In this document: one piece after another, positions 52,528 through 64,000 of the stretch
Layout of the letters: every line of letters begins with the position of its first letter
Numbering within the stretch: the first letter of the stretch is position 1
DNA from: Antennarius striatus
Taxonomy: Eukaryota > Chordata > Actinopteri > Lophiiformes > Antennariidae
DNA: 64,000 bases
Assembly (NCBI RefSeq): GCF_040054535.1
Contig: NC_090785.1
Coordinates: 7,127,501-7,191,500, forward strand
Reading direction: 5' to 3'
The notes under the pieces: model-generated
Seen by the model: the letters and a program-made list of their open reading frames with translations, nothing else
Database searches by the model: none
Told to the model about the DNA's origin: nothing
Translations under genes and position numbers: made by a program

Positions 52528-53022
52528 ATGATGCAGATCAGCGACTCCTCCAGCAACAAGCACTCCCTGATCAACGTCATGCACCGCTTCATGGCAGCTG
52601 CCAACAACATGGATGAGACCATCATGGTGCCCAGCCTCCTTCGGGATTTGCCACTGGAAGAGCAGGCGGCTGCGGAGGTGGAGCCGAACAACAATAACGA
52701 CTGTCCGCTGAAGCAGAGGGACATGTATGAACACTACCTGCTCCTCAAGTCCATAAAGAACGACATGGAGTGGGGGCTGCTGAAGAAGGAGATGAGCACT
52801 GGCACCAGCTTCCTGGAGATGGCGATGAAGCAGGAGGAGGAGCAGCAGCAGCAGCAAGCGGTTAATGGTGATCTCCTCCTGGAAGACAACTCTGATCTGG
52901 AGCATCAGTTTCATTATCACCTAAGAGGACTGTTTGGAGTTCTGTCCAAGCTCACGATGCAGGCCGACAACCTCACCAAGCGATACAAGAGGGAAATAGG
53001 AGGCGGAAACTTCATTAGATAG
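52528..53022 (+). CDS. mid1ip1l: MID1-interacting protein 1 / Spot14 family protein
   Basis: MID1IP1 (MIG12) and Spot14 (THRSP) are small cytosolic proteins that regulate lipogenesis by promoting polymerisation of acetyl-CoA carboxylase; MID1IP1 also binds the microtubule factor MID1. The coding region is a single exon of 164 aa. The N-terminus MMQISDSSSNKHSLINVMHR, then NNMDETIMVPSLLRDLPLEE, DMYEHYLLLKSIKNDMEWG and a C-terminal DLEHQFHYHLRGLFGVLSKL are the family's conserved blocks. The middle has a Glu/Gln run (EEEQQQQQ) that is variable in the family. The start is the first of two adjacent Met codons, as usual. Which fish paralogue it is (mid1ip1a, mid1ip1b or the gastrulation-type mid1ip1l) is uncertain. 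It is next to tspan6, as MID1IP1 is next to TSPAN7 in human. Confidence 0.9.
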   Translation: MMQISDSSSNKHSLINVMHRFMAAANNMDETIMVPSLLRDLPLEEQAAAEVEPNNNNDCPLKQRDMYEHYLLLKSIKNDMEWGLLKKEMSTGTSFLEMAMKQEEEQQQQQAVNGDLLLEDNSDLEHQFHYHLRGLFGVLSKLTMQADNLTKRYKREIGGGNFIR

Positions 53023-53700
53023 GAGCCCCCGGTGTTCCTCTCCCCCTCGGACTGCTTGACTTGCACAGTGGGATGTGTTGAGAAGAGGCCCAGCTCTTCC
53101 TAATAGGTCTCAATGGACAGTGAACTGACCAGGGTAACCACTTTGACTTGTCACTCTTGAGTAAAGGCACTCCCAGCTTCCTTCATGCAGCACACCTCAG
53201 ACCAATGATGCATGCACTCGTCTCTCTGCCCGGTCCCATGCAGAGGTTGACACGTGCTTGGTGGAGGTTTACTGATTCTATGTCCAAATAAGCACACCCT
53301 TGGTTTATGCAAAAACCCGGCCTCCTTTTTTTAATTTCTAAATTTGAATTTGTCACCAGGCTGAATAACACAGGTGTCTGACTCCAGGAGAATTTGAATG
53401 CTGGTTATTCTGTCCCTCCTTTTTTATATTATCAGGATTTTAATGCCTAACAGAAGGGCTCTTGGCTGCAGAGGCTTTTAATCTTTCCACTTGGTATTAC
53501 TGTAACAATGCCGTGCCTTGAATTTTTTTGTATACTCTCATGCCCCCCCCGTCCCCTGCCCTGTCCCACCACTATCATTGTCTGAAAGCTTAAAACATTC
53601 ATCAAATTGTTTAATGAAATTTATTTGTCATGTGTTTAAAAAGCATTTTATATTGAGGCAGAAAAATGTTAAAACTGAAATAAATAATTGGAAATTTTTT
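53023..53700 (+). other. mid1ip1l: mid1ip1-family 3' UTR
   Basis: Non-coding sequence following the stop, ending at or near an AATAAA at 53679-53684. C-rich and T-rich stretches are present. Confidence 0.6.
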
Positions 53701-55860
53701 TGGCTGTTTGTTTTTGCAGATTTACGTGCGGTTTAAGTTCCTCTTCCTCCTAAGGGTTTACTTGAAACACTTTTTTTTTTTCTTGCTCTTTATCTTGACA
53801 CAGGATCTAAGTATAAGGCTGTACAGGAAGTTGACGATTGTTCACTCAGTTTGACAGAGTTACGTAATATGAAGGCATTTACATACAAAACGCAAACCGG
53901 TTTCTCACTTAAGCAAAATTATATCCTTTTTCTTTCTTTTTTTTAAAGCAAACGGATGAACTAACGTGTTTCAGTAGAATGTTGTCAGCTTATTTCCTCT
54001 CCATGGTGCAGTACAGCTAGTGTTTCTCAAGTTTGTGAAACCTGGGACAAAGGACTGCAATTTCAACTGCAGCTTTACATACAGTCTGTAAAAACCACAC
54101 TTAACAAAGACCAAGGTCTGAATACAAACTTTGTCGCCTCTTTGTGCTTATTTCCCTTCGATAATTTTGCTAGTCAATGAAAAAGATGGAAATAACAGCT
54201 AATGGAGTGCTGACACTTTAACCCATAAGTAATGTTGAAACATATTGGAGCTACATAGGGTCTTCAAAAGTTCTTTAGGAGATCAAGACTTTTAGGATTC
54301 TTGGTACTTTTAGTGTTTGCATTGAATATCTTGGAATTAATTCTGCAGTATACACTTTAAATGTGAAGTAGAATCAAATACCACAAACTACTATCACCAA
54401 TATTACTCAGTTATATTAAAGTAAGTACCTCGGTTGAGCACAATATTTTTAAATTGCATTCGTATCATTTCCTTCACTGGTTATTCTAAATACTGACTAA
54501 TATTTAAAAATCTCTTGCAAAAATCTTGCAGTTTTATGATGCTCTTTACCTGCCTAATGACTAAAGTCAGTATTAACCCACAATATCGGTCACACATTTC
54601 TGCAGTGACGCCTTGTCTCACGTGATGTCACAGGTCATGAATGAAATATTAAATTGTATATATGTTTCTCAGTATGTTTGGCCCCAACAGCTGCCACATC
54701 TATCCATTACTGAGAGGAACCCTCCCCTTAGCAACAGCTCCACTAAGAGCAGCCAATGCGAAGGCAAAGGACCCCCCCTCCCACCACCACCACCATCCCC
54801 ATCACAGACAGCGGTGATTAAGAGAGTGTGATGAAGGGCATCCAGGAGGCGAGTGGAGTGTTGACATGGTCAAACGAGCCGGCGCACCTAAAGCGGTGAT
54901 GGAGAGAACCCTGGGGAAGAGACAAAGCGCAGTCCACTCATTCTCCACCCGTAATGTGCCTGATGAAGATCAAATGGTTGTTTTGGTCACTGAGCCCAGG
55001 CCCACTCATGTAAAGTGGGGCAACCAAACTGGTGACAGATGGCCACGCAGTGAACTTGAATGGACACAGGGCTTCTGTTTTAAGCTAAAATGTACAAACT
55101 GCAGCCGTCAGATCCTTCAAGCGCTCTTTAATTTATTATGTAGGCCTAAGTGAAAGCAAAAGTACATCATGATGGAAAAACAAGCATTACCTCTTCTTAT
55201 GATTTTATGTCAGCAGAAAAGCTTCCGTATCAGTGCATAGAAAACTAAATACGTCTCTAGAACATTTAGGCAATGAGCAGAGAGACGTAAGGATTTCATG
55301 ACCTTGGTGTCCACCTGAAAAATAAACTAGACTGGACTGACAAGTTATGCAAATGCTCTCTGACTCTGGTCAGGAAGTGATCTTGAGCATCTTTTGGTCT
55401 CAGTTGCTGACAGCCAGCCCTGGGATGCCTCAGTGGAGGTGGGGGAGGAGGAGGAGGAGGATGGCTAAGCCTTCATCCGTCTCATTTTAATCACACTGAG
55501 CTGCTCCGTCAGTGGCAGCTTGAAGAAGAGAAACCACAGGCCCTACTTTCTCCTCCGATAGAACACGTCAAAAGAAATTCACAATTGTGATATCAACATA
55601 TTCAAGAACTTGTTTATTTAATCATTTTTTTGTTGTTTGTTAAGGGAGTGTCGCAGAAAGGTATTAGCAGTCTTCAATGAAATGTTGTGAGAAGGTGATC
55701 CGGATCAACATTTTATTGCAGCCCCGGGGAGGTTCTCCAGGTGAAATGCTGCAGACATCCCTGCTGTGGGATTAATTAAGTTCTCTCAGGGTAGAAAAAT
55801 TCACCTATCAGCAGCTGCGATCATCACGTTACAGCTTATCTATTTCATTCATACAAAAGC
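53701..55860. other. Intergenic, no gene recognised
   Basis: Contains a C/A-rich stretch (about 54770-54800) and a GGA-rich stretch (about 55438-55462). The frame at 54866-55153 has no recognisable motif and no splice support. Confidence 0.45.
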
Positions 55861-55863
55861 TAA

Positions 55864-55998
<135 letters not shown>

Positions 55999-56639
55999 CT
56001 GGTCGTGCATCAGACAAATCTTTTCGCCAACAGCAGCTAAAAAGTTGGGTCTTACTTTTCAGTTTCCATTAATACAGTATATGAATAAATGAGAAAAGAT
56101 GTGCAAAGTTGGTGAGTTAGTAGGTCAAGCTACACTAACTAACTGTGACCTCACATGTTAAGCTATGACAGCGACACCATTCTTGTTGAAATAAGAGATA
56201 AAAATGTCTTAAAACATTTCCTTTCATACATTAAATGTTACAGATGCTGTATATGTTGGGAAGCTACAGACACATGTGTATGTCAATAGTTCATGATGAA
56301 GATATTTAGTCACGTGTGTATTTGAATTGTTCTAAAATGTTTTTAAGAAGCTGACTTACAGTTTATGGCTAAACAAATCAAAGAGGTTGAAAGATGATAT
56401 TATGAAATGCAGTTGTGACTGCTGGGATGTACTTATCTCACGACGTCTTGAGAAACCTGAGAGCACATGGTGACCGCCGTTGGTACATTGCAGATTTGAA
56501 ATGCATGAAAGTGCTAATTTACAACACGCATCACTTTTGGAAATCTGGCTTTTTCTCTGAAACAGTCTAGGATGATAGCATCCAAGAGAGTTCATTTAAA
56601 AAAAAAAAGAAAAGAAAAGAGGACCAAGTAATTGTTTGT

Positions 56640-56929
56640 ATGGCTGTTAACTATCTAAGGGCCGGGGTCTCGCAGGGGGCTTTGGGTTCACTGCAGTGAC
56701 TGCCACATCCTGAGTCATGGGAGACATTTTGTGTTGAAAAGCCTCTTGAAACTGTGGCTGGCGGATCCTCATCCCACTCAGGATGCCAACAGGAGACCGC
56801 GCGATCACAGACTTGGCAGACAAAGATGGCATTTTCTGTGCCTTCTGTTGCAGTGCCTGCGAATTTGCTGCCTGGCTGTAAAACTCATACTCGACTGGGA
56901 CCCAATCCCAGACAGAGCAGAGATTATTT
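56640..56929 (-). other. Exon-like open frame, unassigned
   Basis: On the minus strand a frame of about 95 codons stays open and has coding-like, Gln/Pro-rich composition (for example SQAANSQALQQKAQKMPSLS and later PKPPARPRP). A possible acceptor (TTTTACAG) is near 56879. No domain is recognised and no clear donor follows. It may be a terminal exon, a decayed exon or chance. Confidence 0.25.
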
Positions 56930-57479
56930 CTTTATGAGGCCAGAGGTCTAGTCAGAAAGTCATGTTTAAGGGTCAGAATCATGATTCTAAATAAAGATCA
57001 GTATCTATTCAGCAGTGGAACTTGCACGTACAGCAGTAATATATACACCTGACTCACAGCTGACCTTTCTTCTCTTATCACCTGTTCAGCACGACACCAT
57101 GAATAAACATGCTGGATTGTTTGCTTTAATATTCAGGCATGTTACAATGTCTTGGCCAGCTTCAACAACCCCACAATTGACTTGCTGTTTACAAAATCAT
57201 TATGCAAACCTTAACCAAGAACTGAAGTTGCCTAATTATCACAAACCTTCATCAAATGTACCAGTTTAACAGAAAAACTTTTACAATGCAAAGACATAGT
57301 GTGAAACATCGGCATAACATTTCATGAAAAGAAAGAAAATCTCACTGAAAATCTTTTGTTCATTGTCAACTGTTTATCTAGTTCAAAAGTATTCATCAGT
57401 ACTTGAGTAAATATTGGTAGTTGCTGTATATTCTACTACAAAAAATGTGTAATGTTATGTAATGTTTGTGTCTGCATGT

Positions 57480-57665
57480 GTTGCTAGGCGTCACTGTAGC
57501 GTAAAATCGGCTCATGCGAACGATAAAGAAGCCTTCTGCACTGAGGACGGCACGGACGTACAAAATGAATCCTTGTGCTGCAGAAGTAATGAGAACCAGC
57601 ACGCTCACTGAAGTCATTAACATTTCTGTGTGTTCTCTGTCTCCATAATAACAGAGTATGGCGGC
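57480..57665 (-). other. Exon-like hydrophobic open frame, unassigned
   Basis: A minus-strand frame encodes a membrane-like stretch (MLMTSVSVLVLITSAAQGFI, then AVLSAEGFF). The LY...AEGF pattern is faintly like the third exon of proteolipid (PLP/M6) proteins, but the similarity is too weak to name it. Splice signals are poor. It could pair with the frame at 56640-56929. Confidence 0.2.
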
Positions 57666-59404
57666 AGAAAAGGTCATCTTAACAAAAGGTGTCTATGTGA
57701 AGCTAATACCCATAAGTCATTGTCTTTTCAGCTATATATGAGTTATTAAAATTTAAAAATATATATATTCTGATTGATTAATCCATGTGAATTTTGCAAT
57801 CTGATCACTTAGGGTAATAATACAGCAGAATGCACTCAACAAATTATGAGCCGTTTAAATCTCTGTCGTATTTTATAATTAAAATTGCATCATTAATATT
57901 AATACAGTATTCCACTCATTTGAAATATTATTTAGTGACACATGTAGTAGATTTCAAAAATGATATTTTTTAAATTTACCTTTCCTGCATTTTTGCATTC
58001 ACATTTGAACAACTTTTGATAAAGGTTCGAATGATAAAAAACTTTCTGTAGAAGTTTCTGATGAGAGCTGCTGTTCAGCCTCAGATCAGACCACTTCCAG
58101 TTCTTTAGTTTAGCCAGTGTGGTGAAGTTTGGAACATCATGTTCTCTTTTAGGTGGAGGCCTTCCCACTGAAACCCTGCAACATGAAGGCACCACCCCCT
58201 TCCTGCAGTTCCTCTTGGCAGCATCAATGCAAGTCTTTAGTATTTGGTCTGAATCCTCTCTTTTGCTGGAAATAATTAAAGCATTACAAATCTTTATCGG
58301 TGGAACTTTACAGGTAGGGGGTGAAAATACTGAAATAAGTTAGAGCTTGGTGAAGATCTATTGCATTGCATATCAGCTGATCTTCCACCCCGCTCGCGCA
58401 TTGCTGGTGAATGCCACACCACACAGCCAGTATGCATGTCCTCCATACAGTACACAGGGTGGAATGTAAGCAGTTATGCAAGAGGGGAGGGGGCATGGAG
58501 TTCATCTGGAGCAGTTTACCGCCTGATACAGAGTGTCCCGGAGACCGAACAATCCCCCAGCCTGGCCTTGTCTGCAGCTCACACACTTATAGGTCTATCC
58601 ATTTAAGTGCTGTTTAAATAGGTTAATACAACCTCCTGTTCTGCACACAGTGCATGCACGTCCACAGTCAGAATGGGGGGGTATATGCTGGGTGGTCTAT
58701 ATATGTAACATATCCAAAGATAATTTCTAGGAGAGTTTTGCAGATTGACAGAAGCACTTAACATTCAGTATTTAAAATGAAATTAAATAAAATTAATAAA
58801 TCAATAATAGTGACACTACTCTTAAAAAGTAGCAATAGCAAAATACAGTCAAAAGAACCAGAATTAAAAGTACTAATAACACAGAATGTGTACATTTTAA
58901 AATACATTTTCTATTTTAACACTGCTGACATGCCAATTTGCAGATGAAGTCAACTATGACCTTATCTTAAGCTATTATAATACAGAATTATATACTTGTT
59001 AATAATATGCACGTTGCATTTCATTATAACCAGCACGTGCATACAGCATGACCTGCACATTGCAGAGGAACACTCACATTACAAGTGACTTCTCATGCTC
59101 ACTGTAATGCATTGACTTACTATATATAGTTCGTACACTGCTAAGACAGTCAGTTAGATTCCAGTTAGACAGCAATGTGTAAACTATGTTACTTTATTCA
59201 TCGTCTTACCACACTTTATTTTCATTTATTGCTTTTTCTTTATTCAACTGTGGCATTTTTTTTTTTTTGGTTTTGTTGTTTTCCTGTAATTTGCTTTTAA
59301 TCTATATTTGAGTCTTATCGTATCAGAACTTTGGTCAACCTACTGCAGTTGTTCAAAACGTGCCTCATGAATAAACTTTGACTGGACTTTTATTCTTAGA
59401 TTTT

Positions 59405-59545
59405 TGCTAAGATACCACTTCCCTTATACTGCTGTGTCAAATTCCCCACGGGGATCAATAAAGCTATGCCTCATATCATATCATATCATATCATATCATA
59501 TCATATCATATCATATCATATCATATCATATCATATCATATAATT
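59405..59545. repeat. (ATCAT)n pentanucleotide repeat after a LINE-end-like sequence
   Basis: AATTCCCCACGGGGATCAATAAAG (split: AATTCCCCACGG and GGATCAATAAAG) is a common 3' end of fish retroelements. It is followed from about 59470 by some 14 units of CATAT/ATCAT. Confidence 0.75.
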
Positions 59546-59950
59546 TCATACTGAGTATTATTAATCCGAGTCTGTAAAGTAACTAGGAACTTAAGTTATC
59601 AGATCAATGTAATGAATTAAAAAGCTAAATGTTTTTCACATAAATGTTTTGGAGCAAATTAGCATAAGAGACACATTTGTGTAAAGTAAAAAAACCAAAA
59701 CAAAAATCAGGTAAAATTTTACTTAAACACAGTATTTTGGTTTAATTTCTGTATATAATACATAATTAAACATGTTTCGCTACAAATTTTTTTGTAAATT
59801 AACAAATACTGTCACCGTCAGATGACTGTGTTAGAATTTTTTTTTACTATATTCACCAGTGAAAAAAGCAATGTAGCCGCAAGAGGACACAAGCCAGTGT
59901 CTTATTGTGCCGGTCCCAAGCAGTGAAAAAAGCCAGAAGGATAATGAAGA
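59546..59950. other. AT-rich intergenic, nothing recognised
   Basis: No open frame or repeat of note is visible. Confidence 0.4.
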
Positions 59951-59987
59951 CTATGTACAATTGTACACTGTAAGTAACATAAAATAA

Positions 59988-60065
59988 GTGCAAATATAAG
60001 CAATGATATTGCTTATATTTGCACCACTGGCTTTTTATCTTGACAGTGGTGCAAATATAAGCAAT
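59988..60065. repeat. Triple inverted module forming two alternative hairpins
   Basis: GTGCAAATATAAGCAAT occurs at 59988-60004, in reverse complement at 60008-60024 and again forward at 60049-60065. Arms 1 and 2 make a 17-bp perfect stem with a 3-nt loop. Arms 2 and 3, extended to 22 bp (60008-60029 with 60044-60065), make a perfect stem with a 14-nt loop. A perfect TGTACAATTGTACA palindrome is nearby at about 59954-59967. Confidence 0.9.
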
Positions 60066-60714
60066 ATTGCTAGCCATCTGTTCCGCTGAAGGTGAAAAGC
60101 ATCATTCTGATCTTTGTCAGCTGAGATCATCTCTCCTGACATAAAGAGAAGAGAAGAGATCTCCACAGGTCAGTGTTCGTGTCCAGCTCTCAGCATGCGG
60201 CTGGATTTAATATCACTAGCAGAAGAATAGTGAGACAATAGCATGACTGTTTGAATGAGGGTGCCAACCAACAAGGGAGGCCCTTGGGCGGTAGTTATTG
60301 GAAACCCATACAATCCATGGAAAACACAGTGATCAGGTTTCCAACATCAGTGTTTGTTTGAAATATAAAGCCAAGGCTTTGTAGTCGAACAAGAACCTGT
60401 TGTGGAATGTATTTTTACGAGCTTTGTGTGATGATGTGTTATTTGGAGATACTTACCTTCATGTAGCTTGAATAATACTGAATGTCAAAATGGGTTTTTT
60501 TTGGACCTGTGGTATACACACAGACAACACTAACACCTTATGCATTACCATCATTGGGTACATGCTGTTTAACACAGGTGAACGGTGAAAATAACCAGTG
60601 ACCTCTTTTCCATTGTCAGAAGACAAATTTGCTTTCTCTTTCCTTTTGTCTCACTAAATGTGAGACGAACACAAACACGTCTAAAAGCATAGAACAGCAG
60701 TATTTTTCCAATAA

Positions 60715-60840
60715 AAACCATCAAAATCAACTTTATTTATTACGGCACTTTTCAGCAGACAAGAACATGCAGCACAAAGTGCTTCACACAATTTAAAACA
60801 ATAAACACAATTAAAAAAAGACAGACAACTACAGATTTAA
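60715..60840 (-). repeat. Dispersed fish repeat end
   Basis: TCAACTTTATTTATTACGGC, ACTTTTCAGCAGACAAGAAC and AAAGTGCTTCACACAATTTA resemble a common short-repeat end in fish genomes. The orientation is inferred. Confidence 0.4.
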
Positions 60841-62600
60841 GGTTTTTTTTAAGCTAGCAACAGTGTTACCCTGGTTACTTCGTATCTTAAGTCTCTCTTT
60901 CCAACTCTGATGATGTTGCTATAGCACTGCTTCAACATAGAATAATGGAGGACTTATTACACAACATTAACTGTAACTTCAAAACTGTACACGGAGAGAA
61001 AATTCCACCTGGATTTGTATTTTTGTAACATTGTGAAAAATCCACCACAGACTGTCCTCCAGCTCTGACTGGAGGGTGATCCACAGGATGACATCATCAG
61101 CGTGCTGCGTCTGTCCATGAATAGGAGGATTACTGCTGTAATCACTGCTGATGGGGACTACAGTGATTACTGATGATGTAAAAGGTTGTAACAACACCTC
61201 AGAAATGTACAACACTTTCATCTTTGCTGGGTATTTTGTTTTGCTGATTAAAAAACAATCAGCAGTAAAAGTTAATAATGACCAAAACTCTTCTTGTTTT
61301 TGTCACAGTTCTGCTTCATTTGAACAACTTTTACTTCCTACTCTTAAATGTCAGCTGCAGATTAAATGCAACTCTTTCATTTCAATGTCTGAACAAGTCC
61401 AATTTATAGAGATTCATTTCAACTCCAAACTGCTGATGACACTTCAACTCCTTTCTGTTCTCCAACTTCATCTGACAGGTCAACCTTTCTAAGAACTTAA
61501 ACTTCAAGTCGCGTACAACCTGTATCAGAGAACTGATGATTCTCTTGATTTCCCAGCTGTCAGGATGTCAGCTGATATTTGCCATCATGACTCAGATATT
61601 GACTGACATCTTTCAGCTCTTCACGTTCAGTGATTCACTGTTTTCCAAATAACTGGGGAAAAATAAATATTCCAGTGCACACAACTAGAATTTCCATTCA
61701 AATTCTGCATGAAGTCTTGCAAAGAACATGCAAATACTTCATTTTTATGTATTTTAATTTCCTTGCACCATTGATTAAAGGTCATGTATGATCTCCTTTG
61801 CATTTGCATGTTGTTAAATAACCAGTTTTGTTTTGTCGACGTTTCAAGGTCTAAAATGTTTCTTAATCATAACCAGACGAGTTGAAATGCTTTCTGCAGA
61901 CAGATGGCTGGGATGTCTGGACAGAGACGACTCTTGCAACATAACGACGGGCAGTGAGTGCCTGTTTTTCTCCTTGGGTTATATTTAGAGCTGTATGGTT
62001 GAAACCATGGAGCGGGAGATAACAACAGATTAATCACCATTAGAGGCCTTGTTAATAACAAGGACGAAAGACACTGCTCGAGTCTTATTCAAAGAAAACG
62101 CTTTCGCTTTTGTGATTATCAATGTTTTAATGTAGAGCCAGAGAGAAACAGCAGTCGTGGCTGTGGTGGGGGAACACATTGGTCACAATAAGTCTGATCA
62201 GTGTCCAGATTTTTTTTTTTTTAAAACAGCAAAAGGACACTGCACACAGACCACAGCCTCCATTACTGCAAGTTTAACACTCTGCAGTGGATACATCAAT
62301 ACATCAGGCCATTTTCAGTGGCGTGACAGAAAAGGAAGTGTCTCAGGTGGGATTTAAACACAAGTTTTAGACCAAAAAAAAAGTCCCGTTTCCTAGCTGC
62401 CATCAAGGAGGGTTTTCATGTGGCCCTTTAGAAACATAAAGGTAATTAAAACAACTTTATTGGAGATGGTTTTCACTGGAAGAAAGATTGACAAGACATA
62501 TCTTGTGTTCTTTTAACAAGGTGGAAGTTCACGTTAAATGGGAAAAAACAGTGAACACCCAACCCAATTTTCATATCATAAAGTGTTGGACTACAAAACA
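60841..62600. other. Intergenic, nothing recognised
   Basis: AT-rich sequence; the open frames are short and without motifs. Confidence 0.4.
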
Positions 62601-62689
62601 ATCCTCTCCCTTAGTGTCCGTGAAAACAGAGTGCAGAACTCCAGCAGGAGAGCCTCCCTTCCTCTTTCCATGTCAGTCTGTCAGTAGGT

Positions 62690-63180
62690 CTTGTGTGGAC
62701 TTGCCCTCGTTTTCATCCAATCAGACGCGACTGCCTGATATCAGTCAGCCAATCAGCGGCGAGATGCGAAGGGGGTTTGGTGAGGGAGGCGGCCCGGACA
62801 GTTCATCCCCACGAATGACGTAATAAAATTTGATTTACAGTAAGTTAACCCCCGTCTGAAATATGAGCGCTCCCAACAGATCGAACCAAGTGGTTCAAGT
62901 TTACAAAACACAAATTAATTTAAGTTTATACATTTAAGTTTATAAATCCTACTGTATTTTTTTTTTTTGCATTTAAAATGAATCAGTTGTGTTAAATTTG
63001 GATATGTGCGCCATTTGCCAACGCTTTTGGCAGACCCCGGGCGATCCCGCTGAATGAACTCGAGTTACCTCACGCAGACAGCACAGGCCACGCCTTGTGA
63101 GACCATCTGTGTCGTGGGGCCCGCGAGGGGCGGTGCCTGGTGTTTTGTGCCTTACGGAGACCCGTACGCTCCAAAAGGCG
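62690..63180. promoter_or_regulatory. CCAAT- and CpG-rich promoter-like region
   Basis: Two CCAATCAG boxes (about 62717 and 62750) stand in a locally GC-rich stretch, with further CpG-rich sequence at 63030-63170 (GGGGCGGTG-type GC box near 63126). This is unlike the AT-rich surroundings and may be the promoter of a gene beyond the right edge. No start codon or exon can be assigned. Confidence 0.4.
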
Positions 63181-63289
63181 AATGTGAATTATCCTCTGTC
63201 CTCTGAATGGAGGAATTCAGCTCCCGGTAACAAAATGAAATATAAAAAAAAAAAAAAGTTGAATTTTCACTGTAACGCCGTTCACTAAC

Positions 63290-64000
63290 TTCTTCTTTCG
63301 ACTGAAAGAATTAGCAGCTGCCGTGGTGGACAAAGTCTAAACATGTTACATGTGACGCAATGTCATATTAGGTTCTGTTAGTGTTCATCATGCGATCCGT
63401 CGTGTCTTTTATATTTTTGGATGCACTTTTGATCCTCAGAAACAGCTGGTGATACTCGGCATTATATTGCAATCACATGAGCGGAGTTATCAATGAAGCT
63501 TCAAATAAAATAAAATTTAAAAAAAAACAAAAACCTGGTGAACTGAGGTCAGATGTTAAAGCATTCTGCTGAGTGATCCTTTCGGTTTAAACATTAACTA
63601 TTCCGTGTTGTTGGTTCCCTCTAGTGGTTAAAACCAGACAACACTCTACCTCCCAGTTCACAGCGGATCAAGCCGCATCATCACATAATAATTGACAAAA
63701 CAGCTCACTTATTATGGGGTTCACTTATGCAGAAATGTAGATGAACCAACTTTCAAGTCTGAGCACAAGCAGTGTGTTTTATGCATGTCTGCTTAAATTT
63801 GGGACATTTAAACAAACTGATGAAAAGTGATGTGTAAAAATAATAACCTACAGAAGTGACAAAAATTATGTAACAGCGCTGAACAGTTAGTGGTTCACTA
63901 CTGGTTATTCCAGGTCAAGTTGCACTGGTGAGCAAGGGTGTATTTGCTTGTGAGGAAAATAAATTTGCACTCTTCTAACCCTTGGCATTTTCACCTTCAT
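63290..64000. other. Right edge, nothing recognised
   Basis: AT-rich sequence with an A-run near 63519. No exon or repeat is identified. Confidence 0.4.

Noticed and set aside
52477-52920. 147-codon minus-strand frame with a Leu run
   Set aside because: Antisense of the mid1ip1-family coding region; the Leu run is the reverse of the Gln-codon run.
54866-55153. 95-codon plus-strand open frame
   Set aside because: No recognisable motif, no splice signals of note and repeat-poor AT/GC mixed sequence; probably chance.

Overview
The window is nuclear DNA from a ray-finned (teleost) fish. The evidence is spliced vertebrate genes with GT-AG introns and teleost orthologue signatures, many dinucleotide and tetranucleotide microsatellites, and typical fish dispersed repeats (tRNA-derived SINEs, L2/CR1-like and RTE-like LINEs, a Ty3/gypsy-type LTR, Tc1/mariner and MITE fragments).

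Layout: (1) 1-1000 holds the first coding exon of zdhhc9 on the minus strand; the rest lies off the left edge. (2) 1260-5300 is repeat-rich sequence with a decayed LINE reverse transcriptase. (3) 5300-20400 is a roughly 15-kb tandem array of a small three-exon gene family that I cannot assign to any known family. Copies 1, 3 and 5 keep open, phase-compatible reading frames (about 188, 216 and 194 aa). Copy 2 has lost its last exon, copy 4 is a pseudogene, and an orphan middle exon marks a sixth, broken copy. LINE, SINE, LTR and DNA-element insertions are scattered through it, and an inverted pair of about 450-bp repeats brackets copies 2-5. (4) 21.7-24.4 kb is trmt12 (TYW2, tRNA wybutosine synthesis), plus strand, 7 exons. 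(5) 26.8-37.5 kb is sytl4 (granuphilin), plus strand, 16 coding exons. (6) 39.9-45.2 kb is srpx2, minus strand, 10 coding exons, convergent with sytl4. (7) 47.3-50.8 kb is tspan6 (TSPAN6/7 group), plus strand, 7 coding exons. (8) 52.0-53.7 kb is a mid1ip1/Spot14-family gene with a TATA promoter and an intronless coding region. (9) 53.7-64 kb has no gene I can name; it holds microsatellites, hairpins, two weak exon-like frames and a CCAAT/CpG-rich promoter-like stretch near 62.6-63.2 kb.

The sytl4-srpx2-tspan6 order matches human Xq22.1. The adjacent mid1ip1 gene matches the paralogous human Xp11.4 block (SYTL5-SRPX-TSPAN7-MID1IP1), so this fish segment looks like an ancestral version of that duplicated block. 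The named genes do unrelated jobs (palmitoylation, tRNA modification, secretory-granule docking, extracellular matrix and synapse, tetraspanin scaffolding, lipogenesis). Their linkage is conserved synteny, not an operon-like unit.

The best candidate for something undescribed is the array. Exons A, B and C of each copy appear to have arisen from one another: exons B and C start alike, exons A and B end alike, and introns 1 and 2 are alike. All introns are phase 1. The gene therefore seems to have grown by duplication of an exon-plus-intron module of about 0.5 kb and was then tandemly duplicated as a whole, with SINE sequence captured as new C-terminal coding sequence in two copies. All gene models were read by eye; no alignment or database search was run.
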